DNA from: Streptomyces sp. NRRL F-6131
GTDB lineage: Bacteria > Actinomycetota > Actinomycetes > Streptomycetales > Streptomycetaceae
Assembly (NCBI GenBank): GCA_000719695.1
Contig: JOHN01000015.1
Coordinates: 62,001-126,000, forward strand
Reading direction: 5' to 3'
DNA length: 64,000 bases
In this document: positions 25,473-34,211 of the stretch, piece by piece
How the letters are laid out: every line of letters starts with the position of its first letter
How positions within the stretch are numbered: the stretch's first letter is position 1
Translations under genes and position numbers: made by a program
Notes under the pieces: generated by a model
Told to the model about the DNA's origin: nothing
The model's database searches: none
What the model saw: only the letters and a program-made list of their open reading frames with translations

Positions 25473-26969
25473 GTGACCGAGGACCGCACCCCGGCAGTGG
25501 CCGAGAACCCCGAGGCCGCCGGCGGCGACGAGGAACCGCAGCAGTTCAAGGGCCGCAAGAACGGCCTCTACTCCGAGGTCTCCGACGAACTCGCCGCGTC
25601 GATGAAGTCCGGCTGGGCCGACACCGAGCTGCACGGCCTGGCCCCGGTCCCGCAGGCCCCGTACGCCGCCGAGCGCCGGGCCAAGCTCTCCGCCGCCTAC
25701 CCCGGCGAGCGCCTGGTCGTCCCGGCCGGCACCCTCAAGATGCGCTCCAACGACACCGACTACGGCTTCCGCGCCGCCAGCGAGTACGTGCACCTCACCG
25801 GTGACCGGACCGAGGACGCCGTCCTGGTCGCCGAGCCCACCGAGGACGGCCACGACTTCGGCCTCTACCTGCTGCCCCGCTCCGACCGCGAGAACGGCGA
25901 GTTCTGGCTGGACGGCTACGGCGAGCTGTGGGTGGGCCGCCGGCACAGCCTCGCCGAGCAGGAGCAGCTGCTCGGCCTGCCGGTCCGCGACGTCCGCAAG
26001 GCCGCCGACGAGCTGGCCGACCGCGCCGCCGACGGCGTGCCGACCCGGATCGTGCGCGGCTACGACGCCGGCCTGGAGGCCGCGCTCGGCGATGTGCTGG
26101 ACGCCGACAAGGACGCCGAGTTCAAGGAGTTCCTGAGCGGCCTGCGGCTGGTCAAGGACGCGTGGGAGATCGGCGAGCTGCGCGCCGCCTGCGCCGCCAC
26201 CGTCAACGGCTTCACCGACTGCGTGCGCGAGCTCGGCCAGGCCGTCGCCACCTCCGAGCGCTGGATCGAGGGCACCTTCTGGCGCCGCGCCCGCGTCGAG
26301 GGCAACGACGTCGGCTACGGCTCGATCTGCGCCGCCGGACCGCACGCCACCACCCTGCACTGGGTCCGCAACGACGGTGAGGTCCGTCCCGGCGAGCTGC
26401 TGCTGCTGGACGCCGGCGTGGAGACCCACACCCTCTACACCGCCGACGTCACCCGCACCCTGCCGATCAACGGGCGCTTCGACGAGCTCCAGCGGAAGAT
26501 CTACGACGCGGTCTACGACGCGCAGGAGGCCGGCATCGCGGCCGTGAAGCCCGGCGCCCGGTTCCGCGACTTCCACGACGCCTCGCAGCGGGTGCTCGCC
26601 GAGCGCCTGCTCGCCTGGGGCCTGCTGGACGCCTCGGTGTACGACGTCGAGAAGGTCCTGGAGCTCGGCCTGCAGCGCCGCTGGACCCTGCACGGCACCG
26701 GCCACATGCTCGGCCTGGACGTCCACGACTGCGCCCACTCGCGCACCGAGGAGCACGTCGACGCGCTGCTGGTGCCGGGCATGGTGCTCACCGTCGAGCC
26801 CGGCCTCTACTTCCAGCAGGACGACCTGACCGTCCCCGAGGAGTACCGCGGCATCGGCGTCCGGATCGAGGACGACATCCTGGTCACCGCCGACGGCAAC
26901 GAGAACCTCTCGGCCGGTCTGCCGCGCCGCGCCGAGGACGTCGAGGCGTGGATGGCCTCGTTCGCCTGA
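25473..26969 (+). CDS. pepP: Xaa-Pro aminopeptidase (aminopeptidase P family)
   Basis: 498 residues: an N-terminal AMP_N domain (about 60-200) and a pita-bread catalytic domain (about 225-498). All five metal ligands expected for M24B peptidases are in place: Asp in LLLDAGVET, Asp in YTADVTRTLP, His in GTGHMLGLDVHDC, Glu in LTVEPGLYF and Glu in GVRIEDDILVT. It releases an N-terminal residue preceding proline. GTG at 25473 is preceded by AAGGAGG at 7 nt. It is 147 bp downstream of the phosphatase and probably has its own promoter. Confidence 0.93.
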   Translation: MTEDRTPAVAENPEAAGGDEEPQQFKGRKNGLYSEVSDELAASMKSGWADTELHGLAPVPQAPYAAERRAKLSAAYPGERLVVPAGTLKMRSNDTDYGFRAASEYVHLTGDRTEDAVLVAEPTEDGHDFGLYLLPRSDRENGEFWLDGYGELWVGRRHSLAEQEQLLGLPVRDVRKAADELADRAADGVPTRIVRGYDAGLEAALGDVLDADKDAEFKEFLSGLRLVKDAWEIGELRAACAATVNGFTDCVRELGQAVATSERWIEGTFWRRARVEGNDVGYGSICAAGPHATTLHWVRNDGEVRPGELLLLDAGVETHTLYTADVTRTLPINGRFDELQRKIYDAVYDAQEAGIAAVKPGARFRDFHDASQRVLAERLLAWGLLDASVYDVEKVLELGLQRRWTLHGTGHMLGLDVHDCAHSRTEEHVDALLVPGMVLTVEPGLYFQQDDLTVPEEYRGIGVRIEDDILVTADGNENLSAGLPRRAEDVEAWMASFA

Positions 26970-27092
26970 TCCCGGCGACACCCCGGGCCGTGCGCCCGGA
27001 CGGACGGCCCGCCGGCGGTCCTCCCCCGGCCGGGGGGCGGGCCGCCGGCGGCCTCGTTCACGGAGTGGCCGCCGCCCGGCGGACCGGGGCGG

Positions 27093-28802
27093 TCACGGGG
27101 TCCCCGCCGGGGCGAACTTCGGCTGGAGCACGATCGGGGCGGCGTCCCGGCCGTCCCCCCTGGCGCCCACCACCACGGCGAAGTCGGCGTCCGGCTTCCA
27201 CCCCTCCGACGCGCTGAGCTGGAACTCGAAGTACTTCGTGTCGTTCGGCCGCATCAGCCGGTCCAGCAGCGAGGTGTCGACCACCAGCTGGCCGTTCCCG
27301 TCCGGCGTGACCGGGAGCGGGCGCATCCCGAGCCCGGCGCCGTACCTGGTCTCGACGACGACCTTGCCCGCGTCCGCGCCGGTCAGCACCAGGGTCGGGA
27401 CGACCGAGGCCAGCGGGGCGGCCCCGGGGTTGCCGATGCTGATCGAGAACGAGCTGGGCCGCCCGCCGGCCACCCCGTCGTGCGGCGCCCAGCTGAGACC
27501 GAGCGTCGGCGCCATCCGGCCGGCGGCGGGTGCGCTGGTCAGCAGCAGCGGCGCCAGCGCCGAGCCCTCCTCGATCCGCTCCGGGGTGGCCGGCAGCAGG
27601 GCCAGGGCCTCGATCAACAGCGTCCCCTCCGCGCTGTCGATCGACGGGTCCAGCCGGAAGCGGACGGTCCGGGCGGCCCCCGGCGCGAGCGGGAAGGCGG
27701 CCGCGTCGCCCGCGGTCCGGTAGGCACCCGAACCCACGGTCAGCGGGACGTCCGTCCAGCCACCGCCCTCCTCCTCGCGCTGGAGCCGGCCGCGCACCGA
27801 GCGGCCGGCGCGGACCGTACCGGTGAGGGTCCGGACCGACACCACCGGGGCCACCGCGTCGAACGGCTGCTGGGTGGTGTTGCGCCAGGTCACCGAGAAG
27901 GTCGTCGGGCCGGCACCGACGATCGCCTCGGTGCCGGCGAGGCCGTCGAAGCTCAGCGCGATGCCCCCACCCGGGCGGACCGCGCCCGGGGCCGGGGCGG
28001 CCGGCAACGGTGCCGCGGCCGGGCCGGTCGGCGGGACGGCCGTCGCCCCGCCCGGCGGCGGGGGCGGCGGCGGGCCCGCCCCGGACGCCGGCGGTGCGGG
28101 AACGTCCCCCGCACCGCCGCCGGGCACCACCGACCCGGGCGTGCTGTCCGGCCCCTGCGACGGACTCCCGGTCGATTCCCCGGCCGGACGGGCGGTCTCG
28201 TCGACGGGCGGTGCGGGGAGCCCGGTCGGGGACAGCAGCTCCCCGCCCCGGGTCGGCACCGGGCCGTCGCTCATCGTCGCCGCCGGCGCGTCGTCGCCCT
28301 TGTGGGCGAGCGTGTCGGTGGGGACGGTGAGCACACCGATGACGGTCGCGGCGACCAGCCCCATCAGCGGCAGGCCGATCAGGTAGGCGGGCCGCCGGCG
28401 GTTGCGGGGGCCCTTCGGCGGATCGGCCGGGCGGAGGTCCTGGGCGGTGATCCTGGCGGCCCGGGCCGCCAGGGCCTCCCGGAGCAGCCGCTCCATCGAG
28501 GACTCCCCGCCGGCCTGGGCGGGGTCGGCCGCGCCGCGCCTGCCGCTCCGGGGGCGGTCGTCTCGGCCGCCCTTGCCGGGCGGGCCGTCGGCGGGGGTTC
28601 CGGTCGTGCGCGGGGCGTCGTCCTGCGGGGCGTCGCCCTGCGGGGTGTCGTCCTGCGGGGCGTCGTCCGCCACGTCGTCCTGCGGCACGCCCTCGTTCTG
28701 TGGGGCGCCCTCGCCCTGTGGGGCGCCGCCGTCCGGCGCGCAGTCGTCCGGCACGCCGCCCGTCGGCCCGAGGTCGTTCGTGGGGCGCGGATCGTCGCTC
28801 AT
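27093..28802 (-). CDS. Single-pass membrane protein coupled to a SigE-type sigma factor; putative anti-sigma factor
   Basis: 569 residues. The first 100 are acidic Asp/Gln/Pro repeats (APQDD-like units); a short Arg/Ala-rich amphipathic helix follows (MERLLREALAARAARITAQD, about 103-122), then one transmembrane segment (about 140-160) and a 400-residue extracellular part with a Pro/Gly-rich stalk and a beta-rich domain (TWRNTTQQPFDAVAPVVSV ... ). The start codon overlaps the sigma-factor stop by 4 nt (ATGA), so the two are translationally coupled. Topology and coupling suggest that the cytoplasmic helix holds the sigma factor while the ectodomain senses; this is inference. The ectodomain is related to that of the next gene. 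Confidence 0.65.
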   Translation of the reverse strand: MSDDPRPTNDLGPTGGVPDDCAPDGGAPQGEGAPQNEGVPQDDVADDAPQDDTPQGDAPQDDAPRTTGTPADGPPGKGGRDDRPRSGRRGAADPAQAGGESSMERLLREALAARAARITAQDLRPADPPKGPRNRRRPAYLIGLPLMGLVAATVIGVLTVPTDTLAHKGDDAPAATMSDGPVPTRGGELLSPTGLPAPPVDETARPAGESTGSPSQGPDSTPGSVVPGGGAGDVPAPPASGAGPPPPPPPGGATAVPPTGPAAAPLPAAPAPGAVRPGGGIALSFDGLAGTEAIVGAGPTTFSVTWRNTTQQPFDAVAPVVSVRTLTGTVRAGRSVRGRLQREEEGGGWTDVPLTVGSGAYRTAGDAAAFPLAPGAARTVRFRLDPSIDSAEGTLLIEALALLPATPERIEEGSALAPLLLTSAPAAGRMAPTLGLSWAPHDGVAGGRPSSFSISIGNPGAAPLASVVPTLVLTGADAGKVVVETRYGAGLGMRPLPVTPDGNGQLVVDTSLLDRLMRPNDTKYFEFQLSASEGWKPDADFAVVVGARGDGRDAAPIVLQPKFAPAGTP

Positions 28803-29485
28803 CGGGTGCCCTCCAGCTTCCGCTCCAGGGCGTCCAGGGCCCGGCTGGCGGTGGACTTCACGGTGCCGCGGGACACCGCGAGGATCTCGGCGATCTCCGA
28901 CTCCGACAGATCCGACCAGTAGCGCAGCACCAGCACCTCGCGCTGGCGGGCGGTCAGCTCCTGCATGGCCACCAGCACCCGCCGGTGCTCGTCGTGGAGG
29001 ACGGCGTGGTCCTCCGCCGAGGGCTCGTCCACCTCGTGCGGCGGCACGTACTCGCGGGCCGTGCGACGCCGCCGCAGCACCGACCGGGCACCGTTGACCA
29101 CGGCCGTGCGCAGATAGGCCAGCGCGTTGTCGAGGTCGTCGAGCTCATCGCCGTGCCGTTGGTACAGCTTGGTGAAAGCTTCCTGCACGACGTCCTCGGC
29201 CTGGTCCTGATGGTCGACCAGCAGCACCGCGAGCCGGACCAGGCTGAGCCGGTGCGTGAGGTAGAGGTCGGTCAGCGTCGGACCGGCCTCGCGCGTCCGG
29301 CCGCCGCCGGCCAGCAGCCGGAACCCGGCCCGGCGCTGACCGACCGTCTGCGCGGCGACCGGCACGTCGAGCGCCTCGCCCGTGCCCTGCGCGTCCCGCG
29401 CGCCGAACAGCAGCGTCACCAGCCCGCGGAGGGTGAACCTCCGCCTCTGGGCGGCCTGCGCGGCCGGCCCGATGGCCATGGACAT
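28799..29485 (-). CDS. RNA polymerase sigma factor, SigE family (ECF type)
   Basis: 228 residues. Region 2 (LYLTHRLSLVRLAVLLVDHQDQAEDVVQEAFTKLYQRH, split by no gap) and region 4 (ELTARQREVLVLRYWSDLSESEIAEILAVSRGTVKSTASRALDAL) are both clear. About 60 extra basic residues precede region 2. This is the streptomycete SigE-like ECF subgroup. ATG at 29485 starts MSMAIG; GAAAG is the only weak ribosome binding site, and an ATG six bases downstream is the alternative. The stop overlaps the start of the membrane protein gene. The gene is probably activated in response to envelope conditions. Confidence 0.9.
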   Translation of the reverse strand: MSMAIGPAAQAAQRRRFTLRGLVTLLFGARDAQGTGEALDVPVAAQTVGQRRAGFRLLAGGGRTREAGPTLTDLYLTHRLSLVRLAVLLVDHQDQAEDVVQEAFTKLYQRHGDELDDLDNALAYLRTAVVNGARSVLRRRRTAREYVPPHEVDEPSAEDHAVLHDEHRRVLVAMQELTARQREVLVLRYWSDLSESEIAEILAVSRGTVKSTASRALDALERKLEGTR

Positions 29486-29608
29486 CCGTCTTCGCTTTCC
29501 CCCCGACGGCAGGCCGGTTCCGCACCGGCGCGTCAGGACATCGTCATTGGCTGGCGGACCCGCTCGGACGGCCGGGCGTCCCGGTCGTTCCGTCCCACCC
29601 ACGGTCCC

Positions 29609-29647
29609 GCTCGTACCGCCCGCTCGTACCGCCCGCTCGTACCCCGC
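29609..29647. repeat. 13-bp tandem repeat upstream of the sigma gene
   Basis: Three tandem copies of a CGCTCGTACCGCC-type unit between the secreted-protein stop codon and the sigma-factor start; the only notable content of that 196-bp gap. Confidence 0.65.
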
Positions 29648-29681
29648 TCCTCGGGGGCGGGCCGTCGTGCGCGCGCCCCGC

Positions 29682-31103
29682 CTAGGAGGTCGCCTTCGGG
29701 GTGTCGTCCTGCATCCAGGTGATCCGCGGACGGGCCTTCTGGGTCGGGAGGGCGCCACCGTCCGCCGTCCCACCGACCGTGAACTCCAGTCCGGTGCCGG
29801 CGTTCCAGCCCTTCGGCACGTTGAACCGGAACGGGTAGACGGCCGTCTCCCCCGGCGCCAGCACCCGGGTGAGCCCGGCGGTGTCCAGCCGGACCAGGCC
29901 GTCCGCGTCGAGGGTGCCCTCCAGCCGGCGCCACTCGCCGTCCACCAGCACCTCGGCGGTGAGGTCGCCGGGCACCAGGCCGTGCGTGGTGTTCCGGCCG
30001 AGCGGGTCGGTCACCGCGACGGTCGGGGCGACGGTGTGGTTGCCGGAGGCGTCCAGGTTGGCCAGCTCCACCCGCAGCTCGGAGGGGATCCGGCCGGCGG
30101 TCATGTCGGTCGGCCTGGTCGTCGTGAACCGGACCGGCCGCCCCGTCGTCACGTTCATCCGCGCCTGGGCGCTGCCGACCGGGACCGCCTTGGGGCCGCG
30201 GCCGACATAGCCCTCGGCCTGGATCGGCAGCCGGCCGGTCATGCTGTCGGCCGTCACGGTCAGGCGGTAGCGGACCGTCCGGCTCTCGCCCGGGTCGAGC
30301 GCGAACGTCCCGAGCTGGGGACCGTTGTCCACGCCCTTCTGGTCCAGCTTGACCTCCCGCCACTCGTCGAGGTCCTTGCGGTCCAGCATGCCCTTGGCCG
30401 TCGCGCCCAGGCGGGCGACGGCGGCCGGGTAGTCGAACGGGAACACCCGTACCACCGGGACGATCTCGTCGTAGCGCCGCTCGGTGGCGTTGGTCCAGGT
30501 CACCTCGAAGTCGAAGTAGCTGCCGCCGCTGCGGACCTCCCAGCTGCCGCTGAGCGAGCGGATCGCCACGTCGACGCGCTCGGCGACGGCCCTCGGCATC
30601 TCCTCCGGCCAGGTCGGGACCGTGCCGGGGGTGGCGGCGGGGCCGCCGGTCGGGGCGGTGACCGGGCCGGAGCCGGACCCGGGGCCGGAGGGGCCGGTCG
30701 CACCGGACGGCGCGGGCGCGCTCCGCCCGGGAAGGGTGGTGGCCGGCTTCGCCCCGGGGAACGCCGGCCCGGGCACGGCGGTCGCACCCGGCGTCGGGAC
30801 CGCCGGCCCGCCCGCCGGGGCCGTCCCGGCCGGCGCTGCCGGGCCCGCTGCCAAACCTGCTGCCGAGCCCGCCGAGGTCCCGCCGGGCTCCGTCGTGGCC
30901 TCCGCCGCCGTCCCCGCCGGGACGGGCCGGGCGTCGGCCACCGGCGCGACCAGCGCCACGCCCGACGTCGCCGGGGCGACGGACCGGACCGGCCGGGTAC
31001 CCGTGCCCGCCTCGGCGGGAAGCAGCGCGTAGCCGGCCGCCCCGGCGACGACGGCCGCCAGCGGAACGGTCCTGACGAGACGCCGGACAGTGGACGGACG
31101 CAT
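29682..31103 (-). CDS. Secreted protein sharing the ectodomain of the sigma-linked membrane protein
   Basis: 473 residues with an N-terminal signal peptide (about 1-32), then about 135 residues of Pro/Ala/Gly/Thr-rich linker and a beta-rich C-terminal half. The segment VTWTNATERRYDEIVPVVRV aligns with VTWRNTTQQPFDAVAPVVSV of the sigma-coupled protein, and both continue with a charged WxxVxL patch and a DPGESRTVRYRL / APGAARTVRFRL strand, so they are paralogous. No sortase signal or membrane anchor is present. It may be a soluble ligand, decoy or wall-associated partner of the membrane sensor. Weak GGGGAA ribosome site before ATG 31103. Confidence 0.6.
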   Translation of the reverse strand: MRPSTVRRLVRTVPLAAVVAGAAGYALLPAEAGTGTRPVRSVAPATSGVALVAPVADARPVPAGTAAEATTEPGGTSAGSAAGLAAGPAAPAGTAPAGGPAVPTPGATAVPGPAFPGAKPATTLPGRSAPAPSGATGPSGPGSGSGPVTAPTGGPAATPGTVPTWPEEMPRAVAERVDVAIRSLSGSWEVRSGGSYFDFEVTWTNATERRYDEIVPVVRVFPFDYPAAVARLGATAKGMLDRKDLDEWREVKLDQKGVDNGPQLGTFALDPGESRTVRYRLTVTADSMTGRLPIQAEGYVGRGPKAVPVGSAQARMNVTTGRPVRFTTTRPTDMTAGRIPSELRVELANLDASGNHTVAPTVAVTDPLGRNTTHGLVPGDLTAEVLVDGEWRRLEGTLDADGLVRLDTAGLTRVLAPGETAVYPFRFNVPKGWNAGTGLEFTVGGTADGGALPTQKARPRITWMQDDTPKATS

Positions 31104-31304
31104 GGTGGGTTCCCCGTGGTAGTCGGACTCGGCCAGTGAGCGAGGCCCGGCACCGGTGCGGTCGCTCCCCGCCCCGGATCGGCCCTCACCCTTTCAGACG
31201 CCCATCCTCCCGGGGGGTTGTGGGTGGTTTCGAAGAAAGTTTCGGACTGGCCGGAACGGCTACACTCACCGGCATCCCGCCACCGTCCGTCACCAGGGAG
31301 TCCC

Positions 31305-32366
31305 ATGGCCGAGCAGCACGCGAGCGGTCCCGGGGCACCCCCCGGCACCGGCCCGGTGGCCGTCACCATCGGACGGCGACCGGAACCGGTGCACGATGTC
31401 GCCGTCTACGCCTTCGACGGCATGACCCCCTTCGAACTCGGCGTGGTGGTCGAGGTGTTCGGCCTGGCCCGGCCGGAGCTGACCGGACTGCTGGCCGCCC
31501 CCTGGTACGGGCTGCGAGTCTGCGCCGACCAGCCCGGCACCCCGCTCCGCTCCGTCGGCGGGTTCACCGTCACCGCCGAGCACGGCCTGGACGACCTCGC
31601 GGCCGCCGACACCGTCGTCGTCCCCGGCGTCCCGAACCCCTTCGGCGGTGCGGTCTCCCCCGCCCTGGTCGAGGCGCTGCGCACCGCGCACGAGCGCGGC
31701 GCCCGGATCGTCTCGATCTGCTCCGGCGCCTTCGCGCTGGCCGCCGCCGGACTGCTCGACGGCCGCACGGCCACCACCCACTGGCGGTACGCCGACCTGC
31801 TGCAACAGCGCTACCCCGCCGTCCGGGTCGACCCGGACGTGCTCTACGTGGACAGCGGCCCGGTGCTGACCAGCGCCGGCAGCGCGGCCGGGATCGACCT
31901 CTGCCTGCACCTGGTCCGGCGCGACCACGGCGCCCGGGTCGCCAACAGCGTGGCCCGCCGGTTCGTCGTGCCGCCGCACCGGGACGGCGGCCAGGCCCAG
32001 TTCATCGAGGCCGCCGTCCGCCCGGTCGAGGAGGACGAGGACGGCATCGCCCGCTCGATGCAGTGGGCGCTCGACCACCTCGCCGACCCGCTCACCGTCA
32101 CCGGGCTGGCCCGGGCCGCCCGGATGTCCGACCGCTCCTACCTGCGGCACTTCACCGCCCGCAACGGCACCAGCCCGATGCGCTGGGTGATCAGCCAGCG
32201 CATCGCGGCCAGCCTGCCGCTGCTGGAGGCGCCCGAGGGCAGCGTCGAGGAGATCGCCGGCGCCGTGGGCTTCGAGAGCGCCGCGACCTTCCGGCACCAC
32301 TTCGGCCGCGTCATGCGCACCTCCCCGACGGCCTACCGCCGCTCCTTCGGCCGCGGCGTGGCGTGA
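31305..32366 (+). CDS. GlxA-family transcriptional regulator (DJ-1/PfpI domain plus AraC HTH)
   Basis: 353 residues. The N-terminal DJ-1/PfpI-like domain (about 30-200) has the nucleophile-elbow Cys in SICSGAF; the C-terminal AraC/XylS domain (about 245-340) has two HTH motifs (TGLARAARMSDRSYLRHFTARNG in pieces, and VEEIAGAVGFESAATFRHHFGRVM in pieces). The family includes amidase- and arginine-related regulators and streptomycete AdpA. It is too short (AdpA is about 400 residues) and lacks the AdpA neighbourhood, so I do not name it. ATG 31305 has AGGGAG 5 nt upstream; a TACACT -10 lies at 31261-31266. Confidence 0.88.
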   Translation: MAEQHASGPGAPPGTGPVAVTIGRRPEPVHDVAVYAFDGMTPFELGVVVEVFGLARPELTGLLAAPWYGLRVCADQPGTPLRSVGGFTVTAEHGLDDLAAADTVVVPGVPNPFGGAVSPALVEALRTAHERGARIVSICSGAFALAAAGLLDGRTATTHWRYADLLQQRYPAVRVDPDVLYVDSGPVLTSAGSAAGIDLCLHLVRRDHGARVANSVARRFVVPPHRDGGQAQFIEAAVRPVEEDEDGIARSMQWALDHLADPLTVTGLARAARMSDRSYLRHFTARNGTSPMRWVISQRIAASLPLLEAPEGSVEEIAGAVGFESAATFRHHFGRVMRTSPTAYRRSFGRGVA

Positions 32367-32391
32367 CCCGTCCGCAGCGGTCGCGGACGGG
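32367..32391. terminator. Bidirectional terminator between GlxA-type and MerR-type regulators
   Basis: Perfect 9-bp stem CCCGTCCGC / GCGGACGGG (32367-32375 / 32383-32391) with a 7-nt loop in the 33-bp gap between convergent genes. Confidence 0.7.
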
Positions 32392-32399
32392 CCGACCCG

Positions 32400-33197
32400 T
32401 CAGCCCTGCTCGCCGGTGCGCAGGGCCGCGTTGGCGATCATGGCGTCGTGCAGCCACTGGGCCAGGCCCGGGGCGAGCTCCTCGTAGACCGCGGTGAACC
32501 GCGGGTCGGCGACGTACATCCCGGCGATGCCGCGGTGGATCTCGTAGGTGCAGTCGTAGAAGTTCTCGCAGATGTGCTGCCGGTGCGCCTCGGCGAGGTC
32601 CACGGCCGGGCCGCCGTCCGCGGGCTCGCCCGCGGTGAACAGCTCGACCAGACGGGCGTTGAGCGCGTCCGTCTCGGCCTTGATCCGCTGCCAGTCCGCC
32701 TTGTCGTAGCCACCGGTGCGGCGCTGGGACTCCGCCCAGGCCGCGGTGTCGCCCCAGCGCTGCTCGGCCTCGCCCTCCCACTCCTCGCGGTAGTGCTCGC
32801 CGAAGAGCTCGAACTTCTCCTCCGGGGTCAGCTGAATGCCCATCTTCTCTGCCTCCATGGCGTGTTCGACGGCCGCGGCCAGTTTCTGGAGATGCGCGAT
32901 GCGGTCGGTCAGCAACCGGTGCTGGCGCCGCAGGTGCTCGCTCGGGCTCACCGAGTCGTCGTCCAGTACGGCCGCGATCTCCTCCAGGGGGAACCCGAGT
33001 TCGCGGTAGAACAGGATCCGCTGCAACCGGCCGAGGTCGGCCTCGTCGTACCGGCGGTAGCCGGCCGGCGTTCGCCCCCGCGGGGACAGCAGGCCGATCT
33101 CGTCGTAGTGGTGCAGGGTCCGGACGGTCACCTTGGCGATCCTCGCCACCGCGCCGACCGTGTGGCCCGTGCGGCCGTCGTCGTCACCGCTGCTCAT
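32400..33197 (-). CDS. TipAL-like MerR regulator with TipAS antibiotic-recognition domain
   Basis: 265 residues. MerR winged helix at about 10-80 (VGAVARIAKVTVRTLHHYDEIGLLSP, then AGYRRYDEADLGRLQRI), coiled coil 85-120, and a TipAS-type domain (about 140-260) with EEKFELFGE, HRQHICENFYDCTYEIHRGIAGMYVADPRFTAVYEELAPGLAQWL. The Cys and Tyr in NFYDCTYEIHRG are in the right area for thiopeptide capture, as in TipA, but covalent binding is not shown. ATG 33197 has AAGGGAG 5-6 nt upstream. A classical dyad in its promoter suggests autoregulation. It is divergent from an aquaporin gene. Confidence 0.9.
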   Translation of the reverse strand: MSSGDDDGRTGHTVGAVARIAKVTVRTLHHYDEIGLLSPRGRTPAGYRRYDEADLGRLQRILFYRELGFPLEEIAAVLDDDSVSPSEHLRRQHRLLTDRIAHLQKLAAAVEHAMEAEKMGIQLTPEEKFELFGEHYREEWEGEAEQRWGDTAAWAESQRRTGGYDKADWQRIKAETDALNARLVELFTAGEPADGGPAVDLAEAHRQHICENFYDCTYEIHRGIAGMYVADPRFTAVYEELAPGLAQWLHDAMIANAALRTGEQG

Positions 33198-33223
33198 CGG
33201 GTTCTCCCTTCGTGCTGACCACG

Positions 33224-33254
33224 ACTCTCCTTCCTCCCGCTGCGTGAGGGTCAA
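33224..33254 (-). promoter_or_regulatory. TipAL-type autoregulated promoter with operator dyad
   Basis: Minus strand: -35 TTGACC (33249-33254), 19-bp spacer, -10 GAGAGT (33224-33229). The dyad CCTCACG-CAG-CGGGAGG (33233-33249) fills the spacer, one mismatch from perfect, matching the known TipAL-like operator style. Confidence 0.65.
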
Positions 33255-33368
33255 GCCCAGTTTCGGCGTCCGGTGGAGGAGTCTCCGAGCCGGCGGGGCC
33301 GGGACGGCCACCGGTTTGTCGGGACCGGCCAATTGCCGGGGCGGGCGGACGGCCACGAGCATGTGCCC

Positions 33369-34211
33369 GTGACCACGCCCGTACCCCCGATCGCCGCCGC
33401 TGCCGCCACGCCCGACACCCCCGCCACGCCCACCACGCCCACCGCTCCCGCCGCTCCCGCCGCGACCGGACCGGGCGCCGCCGGGGCGGCCCTTCCCGTG
33501 CCGTCGGCGGGCCGCCGACTGGCGGCGGAACTGGTCGGCACGGCGCTGCTGGCCGCCGTCGTGGTGGGCTCCGGCCACCAGGCGGACGCCCTGACGGCGG
33601 ACGCCGGGGTGCGGTTCCTGGCGAACGTCGGCGCCTCCGCGGTGGCCCTGGCGGTACTGATCACCCTGTTCGGCCCGGTCTCCGGCGGGCACCTCAACCC
33701 GCTGGTCACGGCGGGCGCCTGGTGGACCGGCCGGGGCACCCCCACCGGGCTGCCGCTGCGCGAGGCGCTCGGCTACGCCGCCGCGCAGACCGCCGGCGCG
33801 GTGGCGGGCACGGGGCTGGCCGACGCGGTGTTCGGGCACCCGGTGTTCCGGCCCTCGGCCCTGTCGCGCGGGAGCGCCGCGCTCTGGCTCGGCGAGCTGG
33901 TGGCCACCGGGACGCTGCTGCTGGTGGTGACCGGGGCGACGGCCGCCGGGCGGAGGCGACCGGTCCCGGCGCTGGTCGGGCTCTGGGTGGTCGCGGCCTG
34001 CTGGGCGACGTCCTCGGGGGGCTTCGCCAATCCGGCCGTGACACTGGGCCGGGCGCTCACCGACGGCTGGACCGGGATCGCACCGGCGTCGGTCCCGGGC
34101 TTCGTCCTCGCGCAGGGCGCCGGCGCGGCGGTCGGGCTCGGGCTGGCGGCGCTGCTGTTCGGCGCCGGGGCACCCGGACGGCCCGGACGGCCGCGCCGCT
34201 CGGAGCGCTAG
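33369..34211 (+). CDS. MIP-family channel (aquaporin) with one NPL and one NPA motif
   Basis: About 280 residues: a 55-residue Pro/Ala/Thr-rich N-terminus, then six membrane helices and two half-helix pore loops. The first loop reads GGHLNPLVTAG (NPL instead of NPA), the second SGGFANPAVTLGRAL, lacking the Arg that normally follows the second NPA in the selectivity filter. The tail of that loop, DGWTGIAPASVPGFV, resembles aquaporins found in actinobacterial arsenic operons, although no ars gene is nearby. The start is uncertain: GTG 33369 is chosen, GTG 33363 is equally possible, and there is no good ribosome site. The stop codon overlaps the convergent gene's stop within CTAG. Confidence 0.75.
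   Translation: MTTPVPPIAAAAATPDTPATPTTPTAPAAPAATGPGAAGAALPVPSAGRRLAAELVGTALLAAVVVGSGHQADALTADAGVRFLANVGASAVALAVLITLFGPVSGGHLNPLVTAGAWWTGRGTPTGLPLREALGYAAAQTAGAVAGTGLADAVFGHPVFRPSALSRGSAALWLGELVATGTLLLVVTGATAAGRRRPVPALVGLWVVAACWATSSGGFANPAVTLGRALTDGWTGIAPASVPGFVLAQGAGAAVGLGLAALLFGAGAPGRPGRPRRSER

Noticed and set aside
31305..32366. AdpA, the A-factor-dependent regulator
   Set aside because: Same domain order but too short and in an unrelated neighbourhood; called only as GlxA family.
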